Shown: positions 38,073 to 44,864 of the stretch, in pieces
Layout: every line of letters starts with the position of its first letter
How positions within the stretch are numbered: position 1 is the stretch's first letter
From: Maribacter sp.
GTDB taxonomy: Bacteria > Bacteroidota > Bacteroidia > Flavobacteriales > Flavobacteriaceae
Length of the DNA: 44,864 nt
Assembly (NCBI GenBank): GCA_020629415.1
Contig: JAHDDL010000031.1
Coordinates: 1 to 44,864, forward strand
Direction of reading: 5' to 3'
Notes under the pieces: model-generated
What the model was told of the DNA's origin: nothing
Seen by the model: only the letters and a program-made list of their open reading frames with translations
Database searches by the model: none
Position numbers and translations under genes: made by a program

Positions 38073-38975
38073 ATGAAAAAAGCTAATTTATTCTTAGCCA
38101 TTTTACTTTTTACAAGTGCCTTTGTAAGCGCACAACAATTACCGCAGTTTACACAATACATGTACAATACCATCTCTGTAAACCCGGCATATGCTGGTAG
38201 TAGAGAAACGTTAAATGTCACTGTTCTTCATAGAAACCAATGGGCAGGTCTTGAAGGTAACCCAAGAACAAGTACGTTATCTATACATACACCTATGAAA
38301 AATGAGCGTGTGGGTATTGGCGTATCCTATATTAACGATAAGTTAGGTTTTGAAAGTACTAACTATTTTTATGGTGATTTCTCTTATACCGTTCCGGTAA
38401 GTCAACAAGTTAAAATGCGTTTTGGACTTAAAGGTGGTTTTACTAGCTATAACTTAGAAAATCCTGATCCTAACGATCAATTTTTCAACGCTAATTTTAA
38501 TAATATCAATCCTAATTTTGGTGCCGGATTTTATATTGGTTCCAACAGGTGGTATGCCGGTATTTCTTCACCCAGAATTCTAAACACAGATTTAAACGAT
38601 GGTGAGTTTGAAGCTATAGAACGTAATAGTTACTACGCAATTGGTGGTATGGTATTCGACCTTTCTGAAACAACAAAGTTTAAACCAACAGTTATTGCAA
38701 AATTCACCAATGGTGCACCAGCTACATACGATTTCACTATTAACTTTTTGTTTAACGAAAAGTTTTGGATCGGTACTTCTTATAGAGTTAATGATGCATC
38801 AAACTTTGGTGCCATGATGGATTACCAGGTATCTAGAGATTTTAGAGTTGGTTATGCCTATGATCTGCCTACCTCTGCAGTTAGGCCTTACACTGGTGGC
38901 ACACATGAAATAATATTGATCTATGAACTTTTCAAAAAGGTGTTAGGTCCTGTGAAGTCTCCTAGATATTTCTAA
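38073..38975 (+). CDS. PorP/SprF family type IX secretion system membrane protein
   Basis: A 300-residue outer-membrane beta-barrel protein. Signal peptide 1-20 (FLAILLFTSAFVSAQ), then the hallmark QLPQFTQYMYNTISVNPAYAGSR at 22-44, followed by alternating strands (NQWAGLEGNPRTSTLSIHTP, VGIGVSYINDKLGFES) typical of the family. In Flavobacterium johnsoniae SprF is needed to secrete the adhesin SprB, and PorP-like proteins are generally encoded next to their type B cargo, as here after two large CTD proteins. It probably serves one or both of them; that is inferred from position. The OmpA gene starts 18 bases downstream, indicating an operon. Confidence 0.93.
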   Translation: MKKANLFLAILLFTSAFVSAQQLPQFTQYMYNTISVNPAYAGSRETLNVTVLHRNQWAGLEGNPRTSTLSIHTPMKNERVGIGVSYINDKLGFESTNYFYGDFSYTVPVSQQVKMRFGLKGGFTSYNLENPDPNDQFFNANFNNINPNFGAGFYIGSNRWYAGISSPRILNTDLNDGEFEAIERNSYYAIGGMVFDLSETTKFKPTVIAKFTNGAPATYDFTINFLFNEKFWIGTSYRVNDASNFGAMMDYQVSRDFRVGYAYDLPTSAVRPYTGGTHEIILIYELFKKVLGPVKSPRYF

Positions 38976-38993
38976 TAATTTAAAATCGATACG

Positions 38994-40940
38994 ATGAAAA
39001 ATTATAAAAACATCGTGCTATTGATGCTTCTTTTATTGGTTGGTCAATTCTCTATAGCACAAATTGCATCGCAAAAAAAAGCAGATTATTATTTCAGCAA
39101 GTTCTCTTATTCATTGGCAATACCAGAATACGAAAAAATGGTTCAAGCTGATTTTAATGCAGAATATGCGCATCAGCAATTAGCGGAGTGTTACCTTTTA
39201 ATACGTGACTACAAAAAGTCTATTCCACATTTTAGTGCTGTAATCAATAATGCAACCTTACCAACAGATTACTATTTTAAATATGCCATGGCATTATATG
39301 CCAATGGTGATATGGAGGAGTCTGAAGCATGGTTGAAAAAATACAAGAAATACAACAAGAACGATTCTCGAGTAAAGCGATTTTTACAAGATGGTAATTT
39401 AGCTTCTGTAGTATTTAACAGTAGACAACGTTACGAAGTAGAGCCCGTTGCCTTCAATTCTTCGGACAGTGATTTTGGGGTATATCGGTTTATGGGAAAT
39501 CTATATTTCAGCTCTTCAAGAAGAGATGTGGTTACCGGTGAAAGTTATGGCTGGAACGATGAACCTTGGCTAGATCTTTTTACCGTACAAGAAGGTAATC
39601 CTATGTCTGAACCTAGACGTGTAAAAGGAGACATAAACACTAAGTACCATGAAAGTTCCGTAGCCTTTTCTACGGATTACAAGAACGATACTATTATGTA
39701 TTTTACCCGTAACAACTTTTATGATAAAAAAGCCGGTTACGGTGTATCCAATGAAATTAATCTAAAAATATATACGGCCAAATTTATTGATGGCAAGTGG
39801 GAAGAAAACAGTAACCTTAGGGTTAATAGTGACTACTATTCCACCGGGCATCCGTCTGTAAATCTTGCGAGAACACGCATTTACTTTGCATCGGATAGAC
39901 CTGGTGGTTATGGTGGTACAGATATTTACTATGCTGAAATTCATGAGCGTGGCGGCGTACAAGAACCTATTAATGCCGGACCTATTGTTAATACAGAGGG
40001 CAACGAAATGTTTCCGTTCATTAACGAGGAAGGTAAATTGTTCTTTAGTTCAGATGGTCATGTCGGTTTTGGTCAATTAGATGTTTTCTCCACAATTTCT
40101 AACGAAGATGGTGAGGTAATAGACATTATTAATTTAGGTACTCCTATTAATAGTTCTAGTGATGATTTTGCGTATTATGGTTTGCCCAACGGATTAGATG
40201 GCTATGTAAGTTCTAACCGAGAAGGTGGTGTTGGTAGTGATGATATCTATAAATTTAAATTTACCCCTGCATTAGATGTTGAAGGGTATGTTGTAGATGG
40301 TGTAAACAATAAAATGTTAGATAGTGTTAAAGTAACTTTATATGATCAAGTAACCAATACACTTGTAGCACAAACAACAACAGATGAAAATGGGTATTAC
40401 AGATTCCCCGTTAATAGAAAAACAAATTATATGATAGAGGCGGTCAGAAAAACGCACCCTCATAAAAATGTTTTCTTTAATACGTCAAAAACACCAAAGG
40501 CTCAAAAAATAATGAGACAGGACATTGTTCTTGAACCTGTTCTTGATTTAAAATTATTAGCGGGACTTAATAAAATATATTTCGATTTCAATAAGAGTGA
40601 TATTAGACCAGATGCCGCAAGGGAATTAGATAAAGTCGTTAAGGTAATGAATGTTACATATCCAGACATGATCATAAAACTTGAAGCGCATACCGATCCT
40701 GTAGGCAGCCATACCTATAATGATAACCTTTCTGAAAGTAGGGCTAAATCTACTTATGAGTATCTCATTGAAAACGGAATTTCAAAAGATAGAATTGTTT
40801 CTTATAAAGGCTTTGGTAAACGTGTACCAATTAATAAATGTACCAGTAAAGAAGATTGTACCCCAGAAGAATTGGAGCTGAACAGAAGAACGGAATTCCC
40901 AATACTACAGATTAAAAAAGGTGTATTGGCCTCTAAATAA
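38994..40940 (+). CDS. OmpA-family protein with TPR, PD40-like and regulatory-like domains
   Basis: A 648-residue exported protein. Signal peptide 1-22 (LLLLVGQFSIAQ); TPR-like helices (about 25-130: FSYSLAIPEYEKMVQ, YAHQQLAECYLLIRDYKKS); a beta-propeller-like region of PD40 blades (about 150-420: MGNLYFSSSRRD, RIYFASDRPGGYGGTDIYYAE, FFSSDGHVGFGQLDVF, YVSSNREGGVGSDDIYKF); a carboxypeptidase-regulatory-like beta domain (about 425-500); and an OmpA peptidoglycan-binding domain (about 515-640: IYFDFNKSDIRPDAARELD, EAHTDPVGSHTYNDNLSESR, NRRTEFPI). This architecture is common next to PorP/SprF and probably ties the surface-secretion machinery to the cell wall. Followed by two hairpins. Confidence 0.93.
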   Translation: MKNYKNIVLLMLLLLVGQFSIAQIASQKKADYYFSKFSYSLAIPEYEKMVQADFNAEYAHQQLAECYLLIRDYKKSIPHFSAVINNATLPTDYYFKYAMALYANGDMEESEAWLKKYKKYNKNDSRVKRFLQDGNLASVVFNSRQRYEVEPVAFNSSDSDFGVYRFMGNLYFSSSRRDVVTGESYGWNDEPWLDLFTVQEGNPMSEPRRVKGDINTKYHESSVAFSTDYKNDTIMYFTRNNFYDKKAGYGVSNEINLKIYTAKFIDGKWEENSNLRVNSDYYSTGHPSVNLARTRIYFASDRPGGYGGTDIYYAEIHERGGVQEPINAGPIVNTEGNEMFPFINEEGKLFFSSDGHVGFGQLDVFSTISNEDGEVIDIINLGTPINSSSDDFAYYGLPNGLDGYVSSNREGGVGSDDIYKFKFTPALDVEGYVVDGVNNKMLDSVKVTLYDQVTNTLVAQTTTDENGYYRFPVNRKTNYMIEAVRKTHPHKNVFFNTSKTPKAQKIMRQDIVLEPVLDLKLLAGLNKIYFDFNKSDIRPDAARELDKVVKVMNVTYPDMIIKLEAHTDPVGSHTYNDNLSESRAKSTYEYLIENGISKDRIVSYKGFGKRVPINKCTSKEDCTPEELELNRRTEFPILQIKKGVLASK

Positions 40941-40972
40941 TTTTACGCATACCTCATAAATTCAACAACAAC

Positions 40973-40991
40973 CTTATCTTTTTAAGATAAG
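40973..40991 (+). terminator. Hairpin after the OmpA gene
   Basis: CTTATCTT (40973-40980), TTT, AAGATAAG (40984-40991). An AT-rich stem without a long T-tract; a second small hairpin (GGAAAAC/GTTTTCC) follows, so this may be a weak terminator backed up by the stronger one at 41035. Confidence 0.45.
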
Positions 40992-41034
40992 ACCGGAAAA
41001 CATTTTGTTTTCCAAAAGTTAACTACCAACCAAA

Positions 41035-41068
41035 AAAAAGTCCTTTACCACATTGGTAAAGGACTTTT
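41035..41068. terminator. Bidirectional terminator between the OmpA and clpP genes
   Basis: AAAAAGTCCTTTACCA (41035-41050), loop CAT, then TGGTAAAGGACTTTTT, flanked by A and T runs on both sides. It sits between converging genes and should stop transcription from both. Confidence 0.88.
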
Positions 41069-41090
41069 TAATTTTATAGCTTACTGACTA

Positions 41091-41639
41091 CTATTCCATA
41101 ATACCGTCTACGATACCATATTTAATAGACTCTTCTGCATTCATCCAATAATCTCTATCGAAATCTTTTAAAACCTTGTCAAAATCTTGACCACAGTTAT
41201 CCGCTAAAATTTGTGCACTCAACTCTTTGGTCTTGATAATTTCCCTTGCCTGAATTTCAATGTTAGAAGCTTGACCTCTTGCACCGCCACTTGGTTGGTG
41301 GATCATTACCTGAGCATGTGGCTGAATAAATCTTCTCCCCTTTTTACCTACTGATAATAAGATAGAACCCATTGAAGCCGCCAAACCTGTACAGATAGTT
41401 GAAACGGGACTCTTTAAAGCTTTTATAGTATCATACATTGCAAAACCAGAAGTAACGTAACCACCTGGACTATTAATATATAATTGTATTTCTTTATTGT
41501 TCTGCATATCTAGATATAACAACCTGTCAATTACATGTTTTGCAGAATCGTCATCAACCATACCCCATAGAAAGACTTTTCTTTCCTCCAGCATTTTTTC
41601 ATCTATGGCTTCCTGAATTTTTCCTTTTTTAGCACTCAT
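41091..41639 (-). CDS. clpP: ClpP-family ATP-dependent protease proteolytic subunit
   Basis: A 182-residue serine protease subunit, expected to form a barrel that works with a Clp ATPase to degrade proteins. The catalytic triad is complete: Ser89 in GLAASMGS, His114 in MIHQPSGG and Asp163 in DRDYWM. The oligomer loop INSPGGYVTSGFAMYD is present. At 182 residues it is shorter than the usual ~195-205 and has no clpX neighbour, so it may be a second ClpP rather than the main one paired with ClpX; this is inference. An exact -7 element precedes the ATG at 41639. It converges on the OmpA gene across a bidirectional terminator. Confidence 0.92.
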   Translation of the reverse strand: MSAKKGKIQEAIDEKMLEERKVFLWGMVDDDSAKHVIDRLLYLDMQNNKEIQLYINSPGGYVTSGFAMYDTIKALKSPVSTICTGLAASMGSILLSVGKKGRRFIQPHAQVMIHQPSGGARGQASNIEIQAREIIKTKELSAQILADNCGQDFDKVLKDFDRDYWMNAEESIKYGIVDGIME

Positions 41640-41662
41640 ATTTTAAGTTTATTTATCTCTAA

Positions 41663-41670
41663 CAAAATTA
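41663..41670 (-). promoter_or_regulatory. -7 promoter element of the clpP-like gene
   Basis: On the minus strand TAATTTTG matches TAnnTTTG exactly, 23 bases before the ATG. The nearest upstream TTG (41699-41697) is 26 bases away, slightly beyond the usual spacing. Confidence 0.45.
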
Positions 41671-41757
41671 ATGAATTAAATCATAAACATAATTAGCAAT
41701 ACCTCTTTAGATTATTACTAAATCTGTTTCTATTTATTGTAAAACGTTAATCTGTGT

Positions 41758-42591
41758 TTAGGATTGTTCTTCTACGGTAACAGTTTTTTCTACAACCTTT
41801 TTAATAGGAATAACTATCTTACCCGTTTTAGTTTTTAATATCATTGATATATTATCAATACCGATTACCGTACCTTGTAAATCTCCAATTTTAACCTTGT
41901 CCCCTACTTCATAAATCTTTCTGGAGTAAAATGTTCTTAGCAGATCACCAACAATTTCCCTTGATCCAAGACCTAGTGCCAATGCTATAGCAAGTAAGAA
42001 CGCTCCTAAAACGATCGTAAAATTATTGGTAATTATCTGAGTGTCTATACCTGCCTGATTTAGTGCAGTAATACTCACAAAAATGATAATAAGGTAAAAC
42101 AGAACGTTACCAAGAAGTTTACCTCCACCAAGGCCTATAGAATCAAATACCTTAACAATGGTTTCTTTGATGGTCTTTGCCAAAAATAGCCCGATCATAA
42201 AAATAACCATTGCAGATAATAATATTGGCAAGTATCTTAAAAGGTTGGCTATTTCTGTAGATATAATAGTTAAACCCATGATATCCGATGCAACAATGAT
42301 AAACACCAACCATAATAGCACTTTTATGAAAGTGACAATTATTTTAGGTAAATCAATTTTGATATCGGCATCTCCAAATAATTTGGCTTCGTTGATCTTC
42401 TCGGAAGCTTTATCCAATTTAATAGCCTTAAATATTCGCTTTAAAATGAAGGTTACCACCTTTATAATGACCCACCCAAAAATAATTACGATAAATGCCC
42501 CGAATATACCTGGTAATGCAGAAGCTATATCCTTAAATATATTGCTTAAAGATTCAAAGGTGAGGTCTTTCCACTTATCTACTGTTTCCAT
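41758..42591 (-). CDS. MscS-type mechanosensitive ion channel
   Basis: A 277-residue inner-membrane channel. About five hydrophobic segments are visible (roughly 25-45, 83-105, 117-140, 160-180, 190-212), the first ones resembling the 'conserved TM helix' repeats found in a subgroup of MscS proteins. The pore-lining helix (AFLLAIALALGLGSREIVGDLL) is followed by the MscS beta domain (YEVGDKVKIGDLQGTVIGIDNISMIL). The protein stops soon after this domain, so it lacks the C-terminal cage of E. coli MscS; shortened forms are normal in this subgroup. It is the last gene of an operon with a 63-residue protein and an ECF sigma factor. It probably protects against osmotic downshock, inferred from family. 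Confidence 0.9.
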   Translation of the reverse strand: METVDKWKDLTFESLSNIFKDIASALPGIFGAFIVIIFGWVIIKVVTFILKRIFKAIKLDKASEKINEAKLFGDADIKIDLPKIIVTFIKVLLWLVFIIVASDIMGLTIISTEIANLLRYLPILLSAMVIFMIGLFLAKTIKETIVKVFDSIGLGGGKLLGNVLFYLIIIFVSITALNQAGIDTQIITNNFTIVLGAFLLAIALALGLGSREIVGDLLRTFYSRKIYEVGDKVKIGDLQGTVIGIDNISMILKTKTGKIVIPIKKVVEKTVTVEEQS

Positions 42592-42611
42592 ATTATTTTT
42601 CTACTTTATTT

Positions 42612-42803
42612 TTATTTTCTTTTCGTTTTTGTATTCAGCATTCCCTCTATTATAGAAGCAAAACTACCTGTGAACAAATGAGACAACTCCATAATCAACT
42701 TAGCCGTAGCAACGTCTTCCATAACTTTTTTACGTAGCTCTGGTGGAACATCCTTAAGATCTCCTTGTAAGTTTTTAAATGGATTTTTGTCCTGTTCTAA
42801 CAT
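42612..42803 (-). CDS. Small conserved-looking protein between sigma factor and channel genes
   Basis: A 63-residue soluble protein (MLEQDKNPFKNLQGD...VPPELRKKVMEDVATAKLIMELSHLF) of no family I recognise. It is predicted mainly helical, has no signal peptide, and contains an amphipathic helix around 24-55. Its ATG shares one base with the stop of the sigma gene (TAATG on the minus strand), and the channel gene starts about 20 bases downstream, so it is translated as part of a three-gene operon. Given that position it could modulate the sigma factor or the channel; both ideas are inference. Confidence 0.75.
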   Translation of the reverse strand: MLEQDKNPFKNLQGDLKDVPPELRKKVMEDVATAKLIMELSHLFTGSFASIIEGMLNTKTKRK

Positions 42804-43429
42804 TACGGTAAGGTTTTATACATTTCGGTAACTTTTGCTTTTGCTCTTTTGAGCCTCATTTTAATTGCACTGGATTTTAATTCCAAAATATCTTCCAGTT
42901 CCTTTATCGATGCCCCATCCTGATATTTCAACAATAATATTGATTTATCCTCGGGCGCAATAAGTTCCAAGGCCTTCTTAAGTTTATCTACCTGCATCTC
43001 AAGCAACAAATTATCCGTCACCTCTACCGGTACATCTTCATGTGTTTCAAACTTTACAGAATTATCATTAATCTTTCTTTCCTTATTTCTATTAACATAG
43101 TTAACGCAGAAGTTATAGGTAAAGGAATATAACCAGGTAGAAAATTTGGAATTTCCTTTGAACGAACCCAATTTTACATAAAGCATTAGAAAAATATCTT
43201 GGGTAAGGTCTTCTGCCTCCTTATTGGACTTTGCAAAACCCAAACACTTATTGTAAACCAATTTGGAATACCTATCATAGAGCACACCAAAGAGCATAGA
43301 GTCATTGTTAGCTACAATGCGCTCTACCAACTCTAAATCGGTATATTCTTCCTTCTTACCACCAGAAACCGATTTTTCATTGAATTGGTTTCCTATAATA
43401 ATAAAACATAGCTTTTTAAGAAATGTCAC
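42803..43429 (-). CDS. ECF-type RNA polymerase sigma factor
   Basis: A 208-residue ECF sigma factor, the third in this window. Region 2 (about 30-110) shows LFGVLYDRYSKLVYNKCLGF, EAEDLTQDIFLMLYVKLGSF and FSTWLYSFTYNFCVNYVNR; region 4 (about 145-205) shows LELIAPEDKSILLLKYQDGAS and SSAIKMRLKRAKAKVTEMY. The first ~28 residues (MTFLKKLCFIIIGNQFNEKS) are a mildly hydrophobic extension; the ATG at 43429 is the first in frame, and a shorter start cannot be excluded. No classical anti-sigma gene follows; instead it overlaps a 63-residue protein gene and is linked to a MscS channel, suggesting a stress or envelope role. Confidence 0.92.
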   Translation of the reverse strand: MTFLKKLCFIIIGNQFNEKSVSGGKKEEYTDLELVERIVANNDSMLFGVLYDRYSKLVYNKCLGFAKSNKEAEDLTQDIFLMLYVKLGSFKGNSKFSTWLYSFTYNFCVNYVNRNKERKINDNSVKFETHEDVPVEVTDNLLLEMQVDKLKKALELIAPEDKSILLLKYQDGASIKELEDILELKSSAIKMRLKRAKAKVTEMYKTLP

Positions 43430-43480
43430 TTTGATAGATGTTTACAAAAAATAAAAGTAGGTTAAAGATACTGTAATTGA

Positions 43481-43488
43481 TATATTTA
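43481..43488 (+). promoter_or_regulatory. Possible -7 element of the lipoprotein gene
   Basis: TATATTTA differs from TAnnTTTG in the last base only, 18 bases before the ATG at 43507. It supports that ATG over the TTG at 43477. Confidence 0.3.
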
Positions 43489-43506
43489 CTTGAAAAACTG
43501 CCGAAA

Positions 43507-44187
43507 ATGAAAAAACTAATTATCCTTTCCGTATTTATATCAAGTGTTTTTACAGCATGTAAAACCGACCAAAAAAAGCCTAAAATTGCTGTTGCCGAAG
43601 ATACGCAATTGACAGTTCTTGAAAAAATCGCAAATGCCAATGGTTTTAAAAACTGGAAAGATGTTGAAAGTATAAAATTCACTTTTAATGTAGATCGTGA
43701 AAATGAACATTTTGAACGTACTTGGTTATGGGAAACCGGTTCTAACAATGTTACCATGATGACAAGGCAGGACACGATTTCATACAACAGAAAATCTGTA
43801 GATAGCACCATGACGGCAACAGATGGCGGATTTGTAAATGACAAGTTCTGGCTGCTTGCCCCTTACCAACTGGTATGGGATCAAAATAGTTTTACCCACA
43901 AGCTTACAGAAAATGTAGAAGCCCCCATCAGCAAAGCAAATATGCATAAACTAACTACGGTCTACAATAATGAAGGCGGTTACACCCCTGGCGATGCTTA
44001 TGATTATTATTTTGGAGATGATTATATTATCAAAGAATGGGTATACAGAAAGGAAAATCAATCTGAACCAAATATGACCACCACTTGGGAAGACTATAAA
44101 AACCTAAACGGTTTAAACATTAGTATGATGCACAAAAGACCGGATGCTGATTTCTCACTTTATTTTTCCGGGGTAGAGGTGAAATAA
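43507..44187 (+). CDS. Exported lipoprotein of unknown function
   Basis: A 226-residue protein starting MKKLIILSVFISSVFTAC, with a lipobox-like FTAC (lipid cysteine at residue 18), so probably an outer-membrane or inner-membrane lipoprotein. The mature part is a single domain with KNWKDVESIKFTFNV, RTWLWETGSNNVTM, NDKFWLLAPYQLVWD and KNLNGLNISMMHKR, the look of a beta-rich barrel or LolA/outer-membrane lipoprotein-sorting-like fold; similar proteins in Flavobacteriia are annotated only as hypothetical. I use the ATG at 43507 rather than the TTG at 43477, which would add ten residues and spoil the signal peptide. It is divergent from the sigma operon; the interrupted gene follows 43 bases later. 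Confidence 0.8.
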   Translation: MKKLIILSVFISSVFTACKTDQKKPKIAVAEDTQLTVLEKIANANGFKNWKDVESIKFTFNVDRENEHFERTWLWETGSNNVTMMTRQDTISYNRKSVDSTMTATDGGFVNDKFWLLAPYQLVWDQNSFTHKLTENVEAPISKANMHKLTTVYNNEGGYTPGDAYDYYFGDDYIIKEWVYRKENQSEPNMTTTWEDYKNLNGLNISMMHKRPDADFSLYFSGVEVK

Positions 44188-44230
44188 TATGATACAAAGT
44201 TTGATACGTTTCAATTTTATCAACTAATCT

Positions 44231-44864
44231 ATGAAACCATCATTCTTCCTGTTTTTTCTACTTTCATTTATAGTATATACACAACAGACTATAGATTCTG
44301 TAATAGTAGATAGTGCCAACAAAACTCCGTTAGAATTTGTTGGTATCTATAATTCTAAAAATCATACTATTACCAATGAAGATGGTCGGTTTCAGTTCTC
44401 TTCTAGCACAGATTCTATAATCGTTTACAGAGTAGGTTATGACAAACTAACTACTACTTTTCAAAAAGTAAAGGATACCATTTACCTTAACAAAAGTGTA
44501 TTGAAGCTTAATGAAGTTACGGTTACCAATAAAAAAAAACTATGGCAAAAAGTAGGGGATTCTTTTAGATCTAATTACCCTATTTATCCCTATTAAGAGA
44601 AATTTCTGTTGAGAGGTGTTTTAAGATATAATGGTGAAATTACCAGGATTCAAGACTTGCAAGGTAAACTGGAAAGAAGAACGCTATTATATACAAAAGA
44701 AATTGACCCCGATAAAAAAGACTTTAAGGTTGAGTTGACCAATATGCGAAAAGTTGGTTTAGTCAAAGATGAAAATGATGTTTACTTTATTTTTGAATCG
44801 TTCAACAGTTTATTCATGAATTTAATTCCTTTGAATGCTACCGGAGATGATTTTGATTTGACTG
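44231..44864 (+). pseudogene. Carboxypeptidase-regulatory-like protein gene interrupted by an in-frame TAA (3' end outside window)
   Basis: The frame opens at ATG 44231 with a signal peptide (MKPSFFLFFLLSFIVYTQQ) and a carboxypeptidase-like regulatory beta domain (SVIVDSANKTPLEFVGIYN, TNEDGRFQF, LNEVTVTN; about 20-105), the usual N-terminal layout of a Flavobacteriia family. It stops after 121 codons at TAA 44594-44596. Directly after the stop, with no frame change, 89 sense codons run to the window edge (EKFLLRGVLRYNGEITRIQD..., VYFIFESFNS...), which read as the continuation of the same protein. So one base change, for example GAA to TAA, appears to have split it. A sequencing error or a functional short product are the alternatives. 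Confidence 0.75.

Noticed and set aside
42158..42655. 165-codon ORF antisense to the MscS channel and the small gene
   Set aside because: Shadow of the channel gene on the opposite strand; low-complexity Ile/Asn/Ser-rich product, no recognisable domain, and the channel frame is clearly the coding one.

Overview
The window looks like chromosome from a Flavobacteriaceae bacterium (Bacteroidota), perhaps a marine Maribacter/Zobellia-like genus; the genus is inference. The signs are AT-rich DNA, almost no Shine-Dalgarno sites, repeated matches to the Bacteroidota -7 promoter element TAnnTTTG, several TTG starts, a type IX secretion (T9SS) surface-protein locus with PorP/SprF and OmpA partners, and a kynurenine monooxygenase gene.

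Left part (1-17.8 kb), mostly housekeeping genes in short operons: the 5' part of an exported aspartyl protease (minus strand); an aminotransferase overlapping murB; an ECF sigma factor overlapping its RskA-like anti-sigma gene; a small four-cysteine membrane protein followed by a second ECF sigma factor; lipA; a GAPDH gene overlapping a TPR hybrid histidine kinase; lpxK; a Nif3/YqfO protein with a coiled-coil 'zinc ribbon' family protein that has no cysteine; a DUF4174 protein; kmo; and a light-response cluster of flavin reductase, DUF2256, cryptochrome DASH and an FeS-type (6-4) photolyase-like protein. The DUF2256 gene is only 51 codons long and overlaps both neighbours.

Middle (17.8-41 kb), a T9SS surface locus. 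A 4443-residue mosaic protein carries about 25 Calx-beta domains, a thrombospondin type 3-like calcium-binding stretch, Ig-like and HYR-like domains and a type B (gliding-motility type) C-terminal sorting domain. It is preceded by an 88-codon ORF that touches it through a TAATG junction. A second, 1686-residue SprB-repeat/DUF11/Calx-beta/HYR protein follows. The two genes share a 1539-bp block that I find identical base by base (513 in-frame codons, including most of the sorting domain), and they end in near-identical terminators. PorP/SprF and OmpA/TPR genes follow, the usual partners of type B T9SS cargo.

Right part (41-44.9 kb): a clpP-like protease gene, then a third ECF sigma factor in an operon with a 63-residue protein and a MscS-type channel (all minus strand), a lipoprotein, and a carboxypeptidase-regulatory-like gene interrupted by an in-frame TAA, with the reading frame continuing open to the window edge.

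The most interesting signals are the exact duplicated C-terminal cassette, an ABAB higher-order pattern in four 387-bp tandem repeats, the coupled leader ORF and hairpin before the giant gene, the cysteine-free 'zinc ribbon' protein, and the nonsense-interrupted gene at the right edge. I saw no rRNA, tRNA, CRISPR array or insertion sequence.
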